This document shows, one piece after another, positions 1 through 10,880 of a stretch of DNA of 64,000 nucleotides (the stretch's first letter is position 1; every line of letters starts with the position of its first letter). The DNA comes from Plotosus lineatus (taxonomy: Eukaryota > Chordata > Actinopteri > Siluriformes > Plotosidae), in contig CM045745.1 in the NCBI GenBank assembly GCA_024760905.1, forward strand, positions 14,253,782-14,317,781. Direction: 5' to 3'. The translations under genes were made by a program, and so were the position numbers. The notes under the pieces were generated by a model. That model was not told the origin of the DNA and did no database searches. It worked only from the letters and a program-made list of their open reading frames with translations.

Positions 1-55
1 ACTGTACTGCTGAAAGAGTGAATTCTTGCAACATTTTTTAAACAAAAGAGAAATA

Positions 56-421
56 CAGGGATCCCTCGCTACTTCGTGCTTCAATTCATGTGGCTTCAGT
101 GCATCGCATTTTTTTTTTTTTTTAATAATTCATCAAATTAAAAAATAAGGAAATTAAGGAAGAATAGGGGAAAAGTTAAGGAAAATGCTGCAAAAACAAG
201 ACCAATTATGCAACAACAAAAAAAACACAACAAAAAAACAACCCAAAACCTCCCATCAAAACTAGTTCCATTTTTGTGAAGTACGCATCTAAGTGCGTGC
301 GAGTGCATGTGTGTGTGTGTGTGTATTTATATTTATTTCACATCTTATGCATTATTTTTGAATGTTTAATTGTTATTATAAGCATTTATAGCATTGAAGA
401 TGTATTTATTGATATTATATC
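56..421 (-). mobile_element. Tigger-like (pogo) MITE, copy 1, one end only
   Basis: The element starts CAGGGATCCCTCGCTACTTC directly after a TA, as expected for Tc1/mariner-pogo insertions. Its interior (poly-T tract, then AAGGAAATTAAGGAAGAATA, then a CA/TA-rich part) matches, in reverse orientation, the interior of the copies at 35874-36393 and 47284-47733. The opposite terminus is not recognisable, so the 3' boundary is approximate. No coding capacity is seen. Confidence 0.6.
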
Positions 422-1160
422 AATGGTTCTCAAATATTGGGGCACACCATTGAGCTACCATAGCATATTAGCTCAGGATAGTTGAGCATGTTGGGTTGTA
501 CACACCAGAAGACTCCGATGTCATTGCTGTAGTAGGGTCGACCAGTCATCGACGGGCATAGTGCAAAACATGAACAAACAAAACAACAAATAAAACAAAT
601 TAAAACGAACAAAGAAACAATTTGACCCTGAGAACTCCGTGACGTCGCCCTCTAGGAGACGGCACTCCAAGACGTCACTCCAAGTTCAACGTAAAAGGAC
701 ATGAAGCGTAATAAAGTTTATCCTTTTGGTATCGTTTGTTAAACATGCTATAGAACATAAAATCTCATGCACAAACATTCTAAACATTAACTTAGATACT
801 GTACTGGAATAATAATTGAAAAAGACTTTAATACAACAGTTCAGAGGAAACTGTCGTTTCTTCAGGAGAAAGTCTTATTTCTTCAGAAGACACATCCAGC
901 GTTTTTATCTCTTAGCCAGAGAAGACGCACAGCGTTTGAGTGGCATCATAGAGCTTAACTGGTAATTATAAAACACACAAAAAAAGAGGCTCATTGACAA
1001 CTTGTGCACGAATGAGGGGCGTTATATCATCACAACCAATCAGCAGGAAGGAGGACAGCCATTGGCTGAATTTGAGTGACGTGTCAGTTGCTTGGCAGTC
1101 CACGAATACTCAAACCATGAGTGCAAAACCGCGAATAGTCAAGGGCCTACTGTACATGTG
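422..1160. other. Unassigned intergenic sequence
   Basis: I see no gene. The stretch has several ACGTC-type motifs (641-680) and AT-rich sequence. Short open frames here lack codon structure or family similarity. Part of it may be old transposon interior. Confidence 0.4.
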
Positions 1161-1836
1161 GGAGGGCAGTGGTGGTCTAGTGGTATAGAGCAGTGGTCTC
1201 CAACCTTTTTTGAACCAGGGACCAGTTTTATGAATGATAATGTTTTCGCAGACCGGTTAAAGTGGTTAAAGTCCACTCCGCAGTCTTGTTTTGGTGGCCG
1301 TCTCCGCAGAAAACCCCGCCACGCAAAGATATGTGGTTGGAATCGAAAGAAGGGATTTCAGTGCTTCTGTGGCATTGTCAAAAACAATTGTTTTTCAAAA
1401 TAAAATCCGGAAGCTCTAATACAAACCTATAATTTGAACCATGAAAGATTTTCTTTGCGGACAGGTATCAAATGATCCACGGACCGGGACCAGTCCATGG
1501 ACCAGGGGTTGGAGACCGCTGGTATAGGGCACTGGATCGCTGATGCTAAGGTTGGGGGTTCGAGTCCCACTCTCCTCAAGGTTGTCACTGTCCCCCCGGC
1601 GCACCTAACTGGGTTATCAAAGGAGAGCCATGTCTCTCACGGTCTATGGTGAGCGGTTCATGTAAAAGAACCATTGCTGACTTTCGTAAAGAGTAGCTGC
1701 AAAGCCGTCAGCATGTTTCTGTCCTTTGCTAAAGGTTGTGTCAGGAAGGGCATCCAACGTAAAAACCTATGCCCAATTAAACGTGCGACTCATTCGCTGT
1801 GGTGACCCCTGATAAAGGGGAAAAGCCGAAAGGAAA
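1161..1836 (+). mobile_element. tRNA-derived SINE, type-1 (RTE) tail, interrupted by a hAT element
   Basis: The 5' head GGCAGTGGTGGTCTAGTGG contains an RNA polymerase III A-box. The B-box-like GGTTCGAGTCC follows at about 1558-1568. The body (AGCTAACTGGGTTATCAAAG-like, then the AAAGAACCATTGCTGACTTT block) and the 3' tail ending in AAAAGCCGAAAGGAAA are shared with the other type-1 copies of this window. The head is split by a 331-bp hAT insertion (1191-1521), so the SINE was here first. Confidence 0.8.
1191..1521. mobile_element. Non-autonomous hAT transposon nested in a SINE
   Basis: Terminal inverted repeats are CAGTGGTCTCCAACC at the left and GGTTGGAGACCGCTG at the right. The flanking 8-bp duplication is GTATAGAG (1183-1190) and GTATAGGG (1522-1529), the size typical of hAT elements, and it lies inside the SINE head. 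The interior is non-coding. Confidence 0.85.
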
Positions 1837-1840
1837 TCTC

Positions 1841-2690
1841 ATATGCACATATGCATGTACAGTACGTATACATCAGTCCGGGGGAGGGCTCGGTCCCAAT
1901 TAACCGTGGAAAGTGAGGGATCATTCTCTTTTCCATCAAGCTTTTTAACCCAGTTGTGTATAATATGCAAATACAAAAAGAATGTGATGCAGATTACATT
2001 TAGTTCTGCAGTATTACTGTACACATAACAACTCATCTGAGTGACTCCAACAATTTATTGAACATAATTTACTACCAATTTTGTGGACTTCATACTGTTA
2101 AAGTTTGCAGCCACAAAACAATTTCACCTAGAAATGAAAGTTACATGAAACATGATAGAGCTATACACTGATAGAAAACAATTTTAAGTACAGTATTCCA
2201 TGTTCAATTCTTTAGGTAATGTTGTAACTTAAAAAAAAAAATCAAAAAAAAAAAAAAAATCAACAAAACAAAAAAATAATGATTTAAAGTCACTTGTCCA
2301 AAAGAGGAACCGAAACTGTGCCTTTAAAAATAATTTCTGTAAAAATCTGTTGATTCATAGAAACAAGTTCATCTTCTGTCTGAAGCAATATGAAGCAATG
2401 AGAGAAAATGGTAGAGTAATAGAAAATCAGCAGAAAGACCGGTGCTTACCTCAACCATAAATCTCAGTACAGCACATTCTCTCCTATGGACATGTAAATT
2501 CCATTTTCCTATTTAATTACGACAGTCTAAAATTAACTAGAGAAAAATACTCTGGTAATTTGCTGAAGAAACGAACAGTAGTGTTTGAGTAATGCCGTAT
2601 TTTCTATGTCTGCTGTTACAATATGAGGAGTCATGCTGGGTTGCTGTGGACAACAGACAGGCATTCAGTAAAACTTTCTACATTAGAAAC
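1841..2690. other. Unassigned AT-rich intergenic sequence
   Basis: No gene or named repeat is recognised. A-rich tracts lie at 2229-2280. Longer open frames on the two strands overlap each other at 1839-2036 and look fortuitous. Confidence 0.4.
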
Positions 2691-2838
2691 TTATACTGCC
2701 CTCCATACTTATTGGCACCCCTGGTTAACAAGTGTTCTTTCACTTCTAATAAATTCAGGGTGTTTTTTTTTTCTTTTTTCCCCCCTCTCGGAAATAATAT
2801 AGGGTCACAATGAAAAAAAGTGGAAAATCCATCCTTTA

Positions 2839-3100
2839 ATTCATTCATTTTCTGAACCGCTTAATCCTAATTAGGGTTTCAGGGAGGCTGGTGCCCATCT
2901 CGGCTGATTCCGGGCGAGGGTGGGGTACACCCTGGACAGCTCACCAGGCCATTGCAGGGGCGACACTCACCCAAACATTCAGACTTACATTCACACCTAG
3001 GGGCAATTTGGAACAGCCAATTAACCCACTGTAACACCCTAGCTGGGAATCAATCCCAGGACCTTCTGGCTGTGAGGCGTAAGTGCTAACCACTACGCCA
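2839..3100 (-). mobile_element. tRNA-derived SINE with L2-like 3' tail
   Basis: Read on the minus strand, the head is GGTGGCGTAGTGGTTAGCAC (A-box) with GGGATTGATTCCC (B-box-like), and the 3' end is the GGATTAAGCGGTTCAGAAAA tail followed by ATGAAT repeats. A 10-bp target duplication CCATCCTTTA flanks it (2829-2838 and 3101-3110). It sits inside the Tc1 element and is therefore younger than it. Confidence 0.75.
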
Positions 3101-3590
3101 CCATCCTTTATTTCAGGTGAATTTATTCAGTGTGGAGGGGGAAAAAAATTCCACATTAAAAAATAATTATTTTACATCAAATCATGTGTGCCACAATTAT
3201 TATCACCCCTGATGGTAATACTTTTTACAAGCCCCTTTTGCCAACAAAACATCAATCTTCTATAATATTTCACATGATGGGAGAATTCTATAATATTTCA
3301 CATGATGAGGGATCTTGGACCGTTCCTCTGTCTACAATCTCTCTAAATCATTCAATGACCCAGTCCTCTCCTCTGCACTCTCCTCTTCAGCTCACTCCCT
3401 AAGTTTTCAGTGGGGTTGAGGTCTGGCGACTGAGAGGCCATGGGAGAAGCCTGATTCTGTGTCCGGTGAACAATTTCTGTGTAGATTTGGCCATGTGTTT
3501 TGGGTCATTATTTCACTGAAAAACATACTGACGACCCATCATCAACTTTCAGGCAGAGACCACCAAATTCTGATTTAAAATATCCTGGTA

Positions 3591-4378
3591 CAATGGTACT
3601 TCACCTTACGAAATTAATCCGTTCCAGAGCCTTTTTCTTAACCTGGATTTTTCGTAAATTGAACAGCATTTTACATGTAAAACGTGTGATTTGTTCCAAG
3701 GCCTCCAATACTACCCCCTAAACCCTTTAAAAATTATAAAAGCATACCTTTTAAGACCTCCTTCTGCTTCAATGTCGTACCAATGGTAGACGGGTTTGGC
3801 CATACTGCATTCCTTTGCGATATCACTCAACCGCATGCCACGAGCACGTTTCTTCTTCTCACTCGCACCGGAAATCACACATGCGTGCGTGTGAGTGCAC
3901 GTGTGTTGACCATGTCATCTTAGCAGAGTTATAATCTTACAAATGTTTATGGAAGGTTAAAAGCCTGAGTCAAGAAATAAAGCATGAAACAACAGTAACT
4001 CTATCCTTTACACGAAAAGCATTATGGGAGATGCAGCTCCATAATAGCCAATGGGAGGGGGCTGCGTCATCCCTCCTAGCCAATGGGAGGCCAAAGGGGC
4101 GAGATGTTGGGAGATAGCCAATGGGAAGTAGCTGCGTCATCCCTCCTAGCCAATGGGAGGCCAGCAGGGCGGGATGTTTGAACGTCATTGATGGGAGAGC
4201 AGCTCATGCATTGTTTGAATGTTTGAATGGCACGTTTGAATGGTGCATTTGAATGTTTGAATGGCGCGTATCATAAGGAGAACTTGTTTTGTATACAGAG
4301 ACAAAAAATTTTTGGAAAATGTTTTTCGTAACCTGGATTTTTCGTTTGCTGGGACTATCGTAAGGTGAGGTACCACTG
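3591..4378. mobile_element. Tigger/pogo-like DNA transposon inside the Tc1 element
   Basis: The left end CAATGGTACTTCACCTTACG and the right end, reversed as CAGTGGTACCTCACCTTACG, are inverted repeats. TA dinucleotides flank both (3589-3590, 4379-4380). Both subterminal parts repeat the AACCTGGATTTTTCGT motif. A minus-strand fragment at about 3760-3860 reads RARGMRLSDIAKECSMAKP, which looks like a helix-turn-helix piece of a pogo-type transposase. Internal near-duplicate segments occur (TAGCCAATGGGAGG three times, 4047-4160). Confidence 0.7.
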
Positions 4379-4381
4379 TAT

Positions 4382-4913
4382 TTCAAAGTGTTCATGATGC
4401 CATGCAACGAGATTCCCAGGGCTTCTGGAAGAGAAACAGGCCCACAGCATCACCGACCCTCACAGCATCACCGACCCTCCCAACCTCCCATACTTCACAG
4501 TGGGCATGAGGTGCTTTTCTGCATACTCATGATTTGTGTTCCAGCAGACCCACTGAGCATATTTGTAGCCAAAAAACTCTATTTTGGTCTCGTCTGACCA
4601 AAGCACAGGGTCACAGTTGAAATTCCATGACCACTTAGTGATCTCCATACGTTTGAGTTTCTGATTGTGAGTGAGGAAAGTTTTTTTTCCTGCACATGCC
4701 TTACAAGAAGCTTGTTGGCATGTAGATGACATCTGATGGTTGTTTGGGGGACATTGTGACCCCAAGATGCCCCCATTTGTTGCAATTCTATACTGCAATT
4801 TGGTTAACTTAATTTCTCTTACCATCCTCCTCACTGTGCATGGTGGCAAAATAACCTTGCATCTTAGTCTAGGCTTGTTTACCACTTTTCCGTTTGTGTT
4901 AAACTTCTTAATG
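4382..4913 (-). pseudogene. Tc1 transposase fragment
   Basis: The minus-strand frame contains LWSDETKIEFFGYKY, which matches the DDE-domain block W-S/T-DE-TK-F-FG of Tc1 transposases (the second catalytic Asp region). Only a C-terminal part remains, the frame is broken by the insertions on either side, and no intact transposase can be made from it. It belongs to the element at 2694-7321. Confidence 0.7.
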
Positions 4914-5955
4914 CAGGGATCCCAGTGAGGTTCAGAAAAAATAGAGGAAACGGGTTTAAAAATAGAGGAAATTAAACATTTCAGCTGGGGGTCAAGGCAG
5001 CCGCAGGACCCCTTGCGGGGTACAGGGACAGAGCATGATATGTAAAAAATCATGCAAACAAGCTAACCATTGTTTTATAACATGCATAAACACTAAACAG
5101 GTTATTTTAGTGTAAATAAACACACATACTTCAAGTAGCATAGCCCTATGGCTGGTCATTCATGTGTAACAATTATGAAATAATTATGAACTAATCTGTA
5201 GAAAGCTCACAAAACACATGACATTATCACAACAAACATTTGTGTTCAACTAGAGGGCATACCTGCTACAAGTTATAGTGTTCTACTATTAACATACTAA
5301 TTCAAAATGTCACAACATTTACTCTGCACTAGTAATCTTGCACTGTACTTATTGCATAAATGTATTTTTTTTTAAATGACTCACCAGGCAGTTTGTAGTT
5401 TTGTTTTCTCATTTTTTTTTCTTTCTGGCATGTTTACTCCCCTCACAATGCTGTTTCAATACCAAACAACTTTTACCTCCATAATTGATCACTTTCCCAT
5501 ATCTTTAGGTTAGTAAATGAATTTCGACAGCAGGCATCCGTTTACTACTTTTTCCAACCACGACCAGTTCCATAAATTTTTGATCCAGGCATCTAACCTT
5601 GATAACCGTTCCACTATCTCTCTTATGGAGAATGTCTCTCTCCACGACATGTTGAAATCGAAAAATCCGGCAAGAAATTGACTGGAAATCCAGCAAGGAA
5701 GCCGCCATATTTGTTTTCTCATTATTTCACGTACATTCTCTCAGCAATTACTTCTGTTATTGAATGTCAACGGAAACAATCGACATCGACCAAAACATAT
5801 CTAAATCAAGCCAGCTCGATTGGCAAACATTTCGCTAATCTATTAACTGTCCACACAATATTTTTTCACAAAATTATACAAGAATAAAAAGAATTATCAC
5901 TTTGGTGAGTAAAAATAGCGGAATTCCGCTAAATAGCAGACATCTGGGATCCCTG
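4914..5955. mobile_element. DNA transposon with CAGGGATCCCAG ends
   Basis: The left end CAGGGATCCCAGTGAGGTTC and the right end GACATCTGGGATCCCTG are inverted. TTAATG occurs immediately outside on both sides (4908-4913 and 5956-5961), a likely target duplication. A 70-residue minus-strand open frame (5510-5722) is not recognised. The superfamily is uncertain; hAT is possible. Confidence 0.6.
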
Positions 5956-6164
5956 TTAATGATTCCTCTGACAGTAGATATAGGCAGGTGCAGGTGAGGG
6001 GCGATTTACTTGTAGCCATTGCCTGACATGTGAAGGTCGACACGAATCTGCCTTATTTGAATGGTGTGTTCCTTTGTCATTCCCATGTTGAGGAGTGGAT
6101 AAGAGAAATTGCCTCTGTGTCATGTCATATTTATACCCCAGGCAATCAGAAAGTGGTGAATTCC

Positions 6165-7024
6165 TACCGTATTTTTCAGACCATAAGGCGCACTTAAAAT
6201 CCTTTAATCTTGAAAAAAAATGTTTTGATGGTGTGCCTTATGTATGGATGAAGCTGTACGACTCCATCTCAGCGATACCGTCAAAAACCAAGTGAAGCAA
6301 ACTAATTCAGGCTTATCATCATTCCGGGTGGATTAACCAAAGAACTCGAACAGCTAGATATTGGTGTCAAAAGGTCAGAAGTTAGAGGAATCCGGGCTTT
6401 ATGTCCAAATACTGCATTATGGCTATCCTAGTCAGGTGACTCACTGAGGAATACGTAAGTGGCTGAGAGAAGTTTACGTCACGAGAACAGAAGACTTTTT
6501 CCACCTAATTCCCATCTCTATTGATCTGCGACTCCATGCGTGCGAGGGAATATAAGATGATATTATAATATAATATGATAAAAATAATAGCGGGATCTGT
6601 GCTTTATATCCAACTCGTGCAACTGTTAAATGATGAAGAAATTTCCCATCTCTATTGATCTGCGACTCCATGCGTGCGAGGGAATATAAGATGATATTAT
6701 AATATAATATGATAAAAATAATAGCGGGATCTGTGCTTTATATCCAACTCGTGCAACTGTTAAAAGATGAAGAATTTGATGGATTTGGGGAAGAGGAATT
6801 AAACTGGAAAAGTGAGTTCATTATTTTATATTGATATTGTTATAACTGAACAAAGTTGAGAGTTATTGTGAGAGTTGAATCAAGTTTGACTTATCTGACT
6901 TTTGTTTCGCTTGGTGCGCCTTATAATCTGGTGTGCCTTGTGTACAGACAGAGCCCATTCAATCATTGTTCGTTTCTATTGTGCCTTATAATCCAGTGCG
7001 CCTTATGTCCCGGAAAATGCAGTA
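6165..7024. mobile_element. MITE with CCGTATTTTTC / AAGGCGCAC ends
   Basis: The left end TACCGTATTTTTCAGACCAT with AAGGCGCAC is repeated inverted at the right end (GTGCGCCTTATGTCCCGGAA to AATGCAGTA). Subterminal TGTGCCTTAT motifs are repeated in both halves. It is non-coding and lies in the Tc1 element at 2694-7321. An internal 134-bp tandem duplication makes it longer than it was originally. Confidence 0.7.
6509..6776. repeat. 134-bp tandem duplication inside the MITE
   Basis: Two adjacent copies begin TTCCCATCTCTATTGATCTG at 6509 and 6643 and run to GATGAAGAA. They are almost identical; the difference I see is TAAATGATG against TAAAAGATG. The near identity suggests a recent duplication. 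Confidence 0.9.
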
Positions 7025-7561
7025 CTTTAAGTGTTCCTGGGTGCCCTGATCAACTTTGTAAATTACTGTAGAAATAATAAATACTTAAATTACATTTATT
7101 TCCGAGGAATTGGTAGCAGTGTTAATAATTGTGGAACGGGTGATTTTATGAAAAACAATTATTTCTTAGTCAGGGATTTCCCCCCCCTTAAAATTCACTT
7201 GACTTGGTTACATGTTTCTATAATTGGAAGTGTGAGAGTAGCTTCTGCAATAAAAGTTTAGTTTATTTTAAGGCTTTTAACACATCTTAACCATGGGTGT
7301 AAATAATTATGGAGGGCAGTGTATAAAAACTAAAAAAAAACAAAACAAAACTGGGGACCTGGTGCTACACATTTACCATATACTGTATTGATTACTACCA
7401 CTAGTGACATCATCATCTTTATTATTATTATTATTATTATTAAATCCATTAATAGAAAAAAAAAAATCTACCCTCACAAATAAATTAAATGCATTCAAAT
7501 TTCAAGAAATTGTTCGAAGTCTTCTTCAACCAAGACCATTTTAATTATCTGACCACAGAAT

Positions 7562-7915
7562 GTCTGTCTGTCTTCCTTTCGGCTTTTTCCCTTTTACTCG
7601 GGAGTCGCCACAGCGAATCATCTGATTCACACGTTTGATTTGGCAGAGATTTTTACGTCGGATGCCCTTCCTGTCACAACCCTTTTAGCAAGGGACAGAA
7701 ACACGCTGACGACTTTGCAGCCTACTCTTTACGAATGTCAGCAATGGTTCTTTTACATGCCTCTCACCATAGACAGTGAGAGACATGGCCCGCCTTTGAT
7801 AACCCAGTTAGCCGCACTGGGGGGGAGAGTGACAACCTTGTGGAGAGTGGGACTCGAACCCCCAACCTTTGGATCAGCAATCCAGCACCCTATACCACTA
7901 GACCAACACTGCCCC
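7562..7915 (-). mobile_element. tRNA-derived SINE, type-1 tail, full length with TSD
   Basis: Perfect 16-bp duplications TATCTGACCACAGAAT flank it (7546-7561 and 7916-7931). Read on the minus strand, the order is tRNA-like head with A- and B-boxes, body, the AGGAAGGGCATCCGACGTAA block and the RTE-derived tail GGCGACTCCCGAGTAAAAGG. Confidence 0.9.
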
Positions 7916-8270
7916 TATCTGACCACAGAATATACAGTTAATACCTGCAATCACTCAACTTAAAACAAACTGAAAAAGAAAGTCTAACTGCAACAGGAAT
8001 AGCCAGTAGATTTACTCACTGATGGCAAACTGGATAGGAAGGTCAGAAAACAGCCAGATAACGTGTACAGATAAACAGCTTTTAGACAGAACACCTTAAA
8101 GGTAATATCACCAACATATATGACCTGGATAAATTACCTAATAATGCCTCATTAATAATTCAGAGGAAAACTGAAATGGCCAAGTATAGAGCAGCTCGCA
8201 GGCTGCATGGCTGCTCATCTGACCTGTCTGGCAAGCCATTATAAATAACAATTATTATTTTTTAATTAAC

Positions 8271-8385
8271 GGACATGAAGGTCGTTGGAGTAAGAGTAGA
8301 AGATGCAGAGGATAGGGAGCGATGGAGGCAGATCATTTGCTGTGGCGACCCCTGAAGAGAACAGCCGAAAGGAAAAGAAGAAAAG
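8271..8385 (+). mobile_element. RTE LINE, 3'-terminal fragment
   Basis: The segment matches the last ~115 bases of the full LINE at 18213-21324: GAAGGTCGTTGGAGTAAGAG, then GATGGAGGCAGAT, then the GGCGACCCCTGAAG and AGCCGAAAGGAAAAG tail. It is strongly 5'-truncated, as LINE insertions often are. Confidence 0.8.
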
Positions 8386-9068
8386 CAGCTCTTTATTCAT
8401 TAATGGCAGGCATTTTATGTAACTATGACACTACAGTATTCTATGATTATTTTTAAATATAATAAAATTAATTTATTATTAAATATAATAAATTATACTG
8501 GAAATATATGTTGGACGTTTAAGTGAGCAGCTTTGTTTTTATTATTGCCCCAACAGTAGCAATAAGCATTTTCAGGCAAGTAGATATTTTTAAATACTGT
8601 AATTCTGTACAGTATTGTACTTCTTCGACTTATAAAGGTCTCTTTTGGTTTGTGTGTTCTCATATCCATCCCATGTTGGTGTTGAAGGAAAATTACGGCA
8701 ATTTGGTCCTTTCCTATTTTGACTTCAGATCATCAGAAAGTTGCAGCTTTACAGCCTGAAAGATCCATTACATGCCATTCAATTAAATGTATAATTTTAA
8801 ATGGGAAGCCTGCTTTACTGACATTGTGTTGACTCTTATTTTTATTATGTGCGAATAATTGTGGCACATGAGCTTTTGATGAAAATTGCTTTTCACGAAA
8901 AGTCTTTCTTTGGATAAATGGTAAAGGTTTTAAAAAAATATATTCTTTTGGGATGAAGTTACTTTTCCAAAAGTTGGATATATTTTTTTTTTAATTTCAT
9001 TTATACACACATTTTTAAATACAGTAAACTAATTACAGGATGCAAATAACTGTGCAGGGCGCTACGTG
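8386..9068. other. Unassigned AT-rich sequence
   Basis: No gene is seen. The part 8820-9068 has GTGCGAATAATTGTGGCAC and CAAATAACTGTGCAGGGCGC, which resemble Tc1 terminal sequence, so an old Tc1 fragment is likely. Confidence 0.35.
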
Positions 9069-9084
9069 TAAAGACTCCTGACAA

Positions 9085-9386
9085 AGGTAAAGTCTGTTGG
9101 GCTTTTTACACCCGAGCCATAGTGACTCATCAGGCCAGTGCTTATCCCCGGTTTCCATAGCGTCAAGCAACTGGTACAACTGCTCCTGGATGGGACACTA
9201 GTCCATCGCAGGTTACCTTCCCAGTATATTTTACTGGTACCCATTTATACTGCTGGGTGAACAGAGGCACACTTGTGGTTAAGACCTTGCCCAGGGGTCT
9301 TAGCACAGTGGGGTCTAACTGGGATTTGAACACAAAACCTCCTGATCATGCGTGCAGCACCCTAAACACTACACCACCAGCCCCAC
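9085..9386 (-). mobile_element. tRNA-derived SINE of a second family, with TSD
   Basis: On the minus strand the head has the A-box-like GGTGTAGTG and a degenerate B-box near the AGGTTTTGTGTTCAAATCCC segment. The body includes ACCCCTGGGCAAGGTCTT-like sequence and the end is GTAAAAAGCCCAACAGAC. Duplications TAAAGACTCCTGACAA (9069-9084) and TAAAGACTCCTGGCAA (9387-9402) flank it with one mismatch. Sister copies are at 10056-10357, 24449-25040 and 34384-34652. Confidence 0.85.
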
Positions 9387-9402
9387 TAAAGACTCCTGGC
9401 AA

Positions 9403-10036
9403 CAACTTCCATTAATTCCCATAAGTTGATGCTGACAAAATCTCTGATGCAAGAAGAGCTCGAGCACAAAGGATTCACACATAGCCTTTAGTGAATAATT
9501 AAATGAAACAACGAAAACATCAACAGCCATTGAAGGACGTCTGAGTCAAAGACTTGGAGGCCAGTTCAGACAAGCACAGAACATTAAAGATATGAACATA
9601 CTCGTCTCCCAAGATACACCCAGAAACCTACGCCCAAAACACTCAGAAGAATCCGTTAAACAGTATAGTTAGACAAACGCATCAACTTAGTTTCTCAGCC
9701 TAAAGTAAATTAATGATTCATGATTGCTCACAGACGCAGAAAAACCTTTAAACAAGTTGTCCGTTATAAGTCAAAGGTGGGTGATGTTCCAAAAAAAAAA
9801 AAAGAACTTGTATTTTATACATTTATATTTTATATGTTATAAAATGTAAAATGTCTATGAATAAATCACCACATTTGTAATCATGTACAATATTCTGCAT
9901 AAGATTCATAAACAAACCAGCAAAACAGTTTTGCAAAAAAAAAAAAACACCTTGCAAACAAAAGTTCTGCAGAAATAAAGTTTCTAACAGTAAAAAGAGG
10001 GAAATAATTTTAACATCCATTCCTCCAGTCAGAGCT
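9403..10036. other. Decayed Tc1-like sequence and unassigned DNA
   Basis: The part 9420-9660 (TCACACATAGCCTTTAGTGA, GTCCGTTATAAGTCAAAG and surrounding words) resembles a decayed transposase region, but no frame can be followed. No host gene is seen. Confidence 0.3.
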
Positions 10037-10055
10037 TCTAATTCTATTCATTTCT

Positions 10056-10357
10056 TGGTAATGTCTGTTGGGTTTTTACACCCGAGCCTTGTGGCTCATC
10101 AGGCCGGTGCTTATCCCAGTTTCCGTTGTGTGAAGCGACCAGGAGTTCAACTCCCCCTGGATGGGATGCTAGTCCATCGCAGGTTACCTTCCCAGTATAT
10201 TTTACTGGTACCCATTTACACTGCTGGGTGAACAGAGGCACACTTGTGGTTGAGACCTTGCCCAGGGGTCTTAGCACAGTGAGGGTCTCAGTGGGATTCG
10301 AACTCACAACCTCCCGATTATGAGCACAGCACCCTAACCACTATGCCACTGGCCCTA
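10056..10357 (-). mobile_element. tRNA-derived SINE of the second family, with TSD
   Basis: It is the same element as at 9085-9386. On the minus strand the head has GTGGCATAGTGGTTAGGGTG and GAGTTCGAATCCC (intact B-box). Flanking duplications TCTAATTCTATTCATTTCT (10037-10055) and TCTAATCTATTCATTTCT (10358-10375) differ by one base. Confidence 0.85.
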
Positions 10358-10545
10358 TCTAATCTATTCATTTCTGATGTTAAAAAATACTGCCAGTACC
10401 TCAGAAAGTAAACGTGTATTGCGTTGCTAATGGAAGCACAAATTGGGACACGTAGTCTAAATTTTAAAGTGAAATGAACAAGACCTAAATAATGCCATTA
10501 GAGGGACAAAATAATCCCTCAAAATGATCTACAAGTTTAATGGCA

Positions 10546-10880
10546 GAGCAGTGGTGGCCTGGTGGTAAAGGTACTGGATCACTAATCCCAAGGTTGGGGG
10601 TTCAAGCCTCTCAACGGGTTGTCATTGTCCCTTCCAGTGCAGCTAACTGGGTTATCAAAGGCCAGCTATGTCTCCCGCTGTCTATGGTGAGAGGCATGTA
10701 AAAGAACCACTGCTGACTTTCATCAAGAGTAGGCTGCACAACTGTCAGCATGTTTCTGCCCTGCGATGGGCTGGCGAGCTGTACTCTGTTTCTGCCCTCA
10801 CCCAGAGTCAGCCGAGATAGATGCCAGCCTCCTCGTGACCCTAATTAGGATTAAGCGGTTCAGAAAATGAATGAATGAAA
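10546..10880 (+). mobile_element. tRNA-derived SINE, type-2 (L2-like) tail
   Basis: Head and body match the type-1 SINEs (GCAGTGGTGGCCTGGTGG, GGGTTATCAAAGGCC, GGCATGTAAAAGAACCACTG). From about 10760 the 3' part changes to the L2-like tail: CTGCGATGGGCTGGCGAGCT, then GGATTAAGCGGTTCAGAAAA and ATGA repeats. Confidence 0.8.

Larger units (their letters stand above)
2694..7321 (-). mobile_element. Tc1-family transposon carrying four nested insertions
   Basis: The left end TACTGCCCTCCATACTTATT (2694 on) and the right end, read in reverse as CACTGCCCTCCATAATTATT (from 7321), form inverted repeats. Both ends are flanked by TA, the Tc1/mariner target. A decayed transposase is readable on the minus strand (see 4382-4913). 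The original element would be about 1.5 kb. The rest of the 4.6 kb is a SINE (2839-3100), a Tigger-like element (3591-4378), an element with CAGGGATCCC ends (4914-5955) and a CCGTATTTTTC-ended MITE (6165-7024). Confidence 0.8.
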
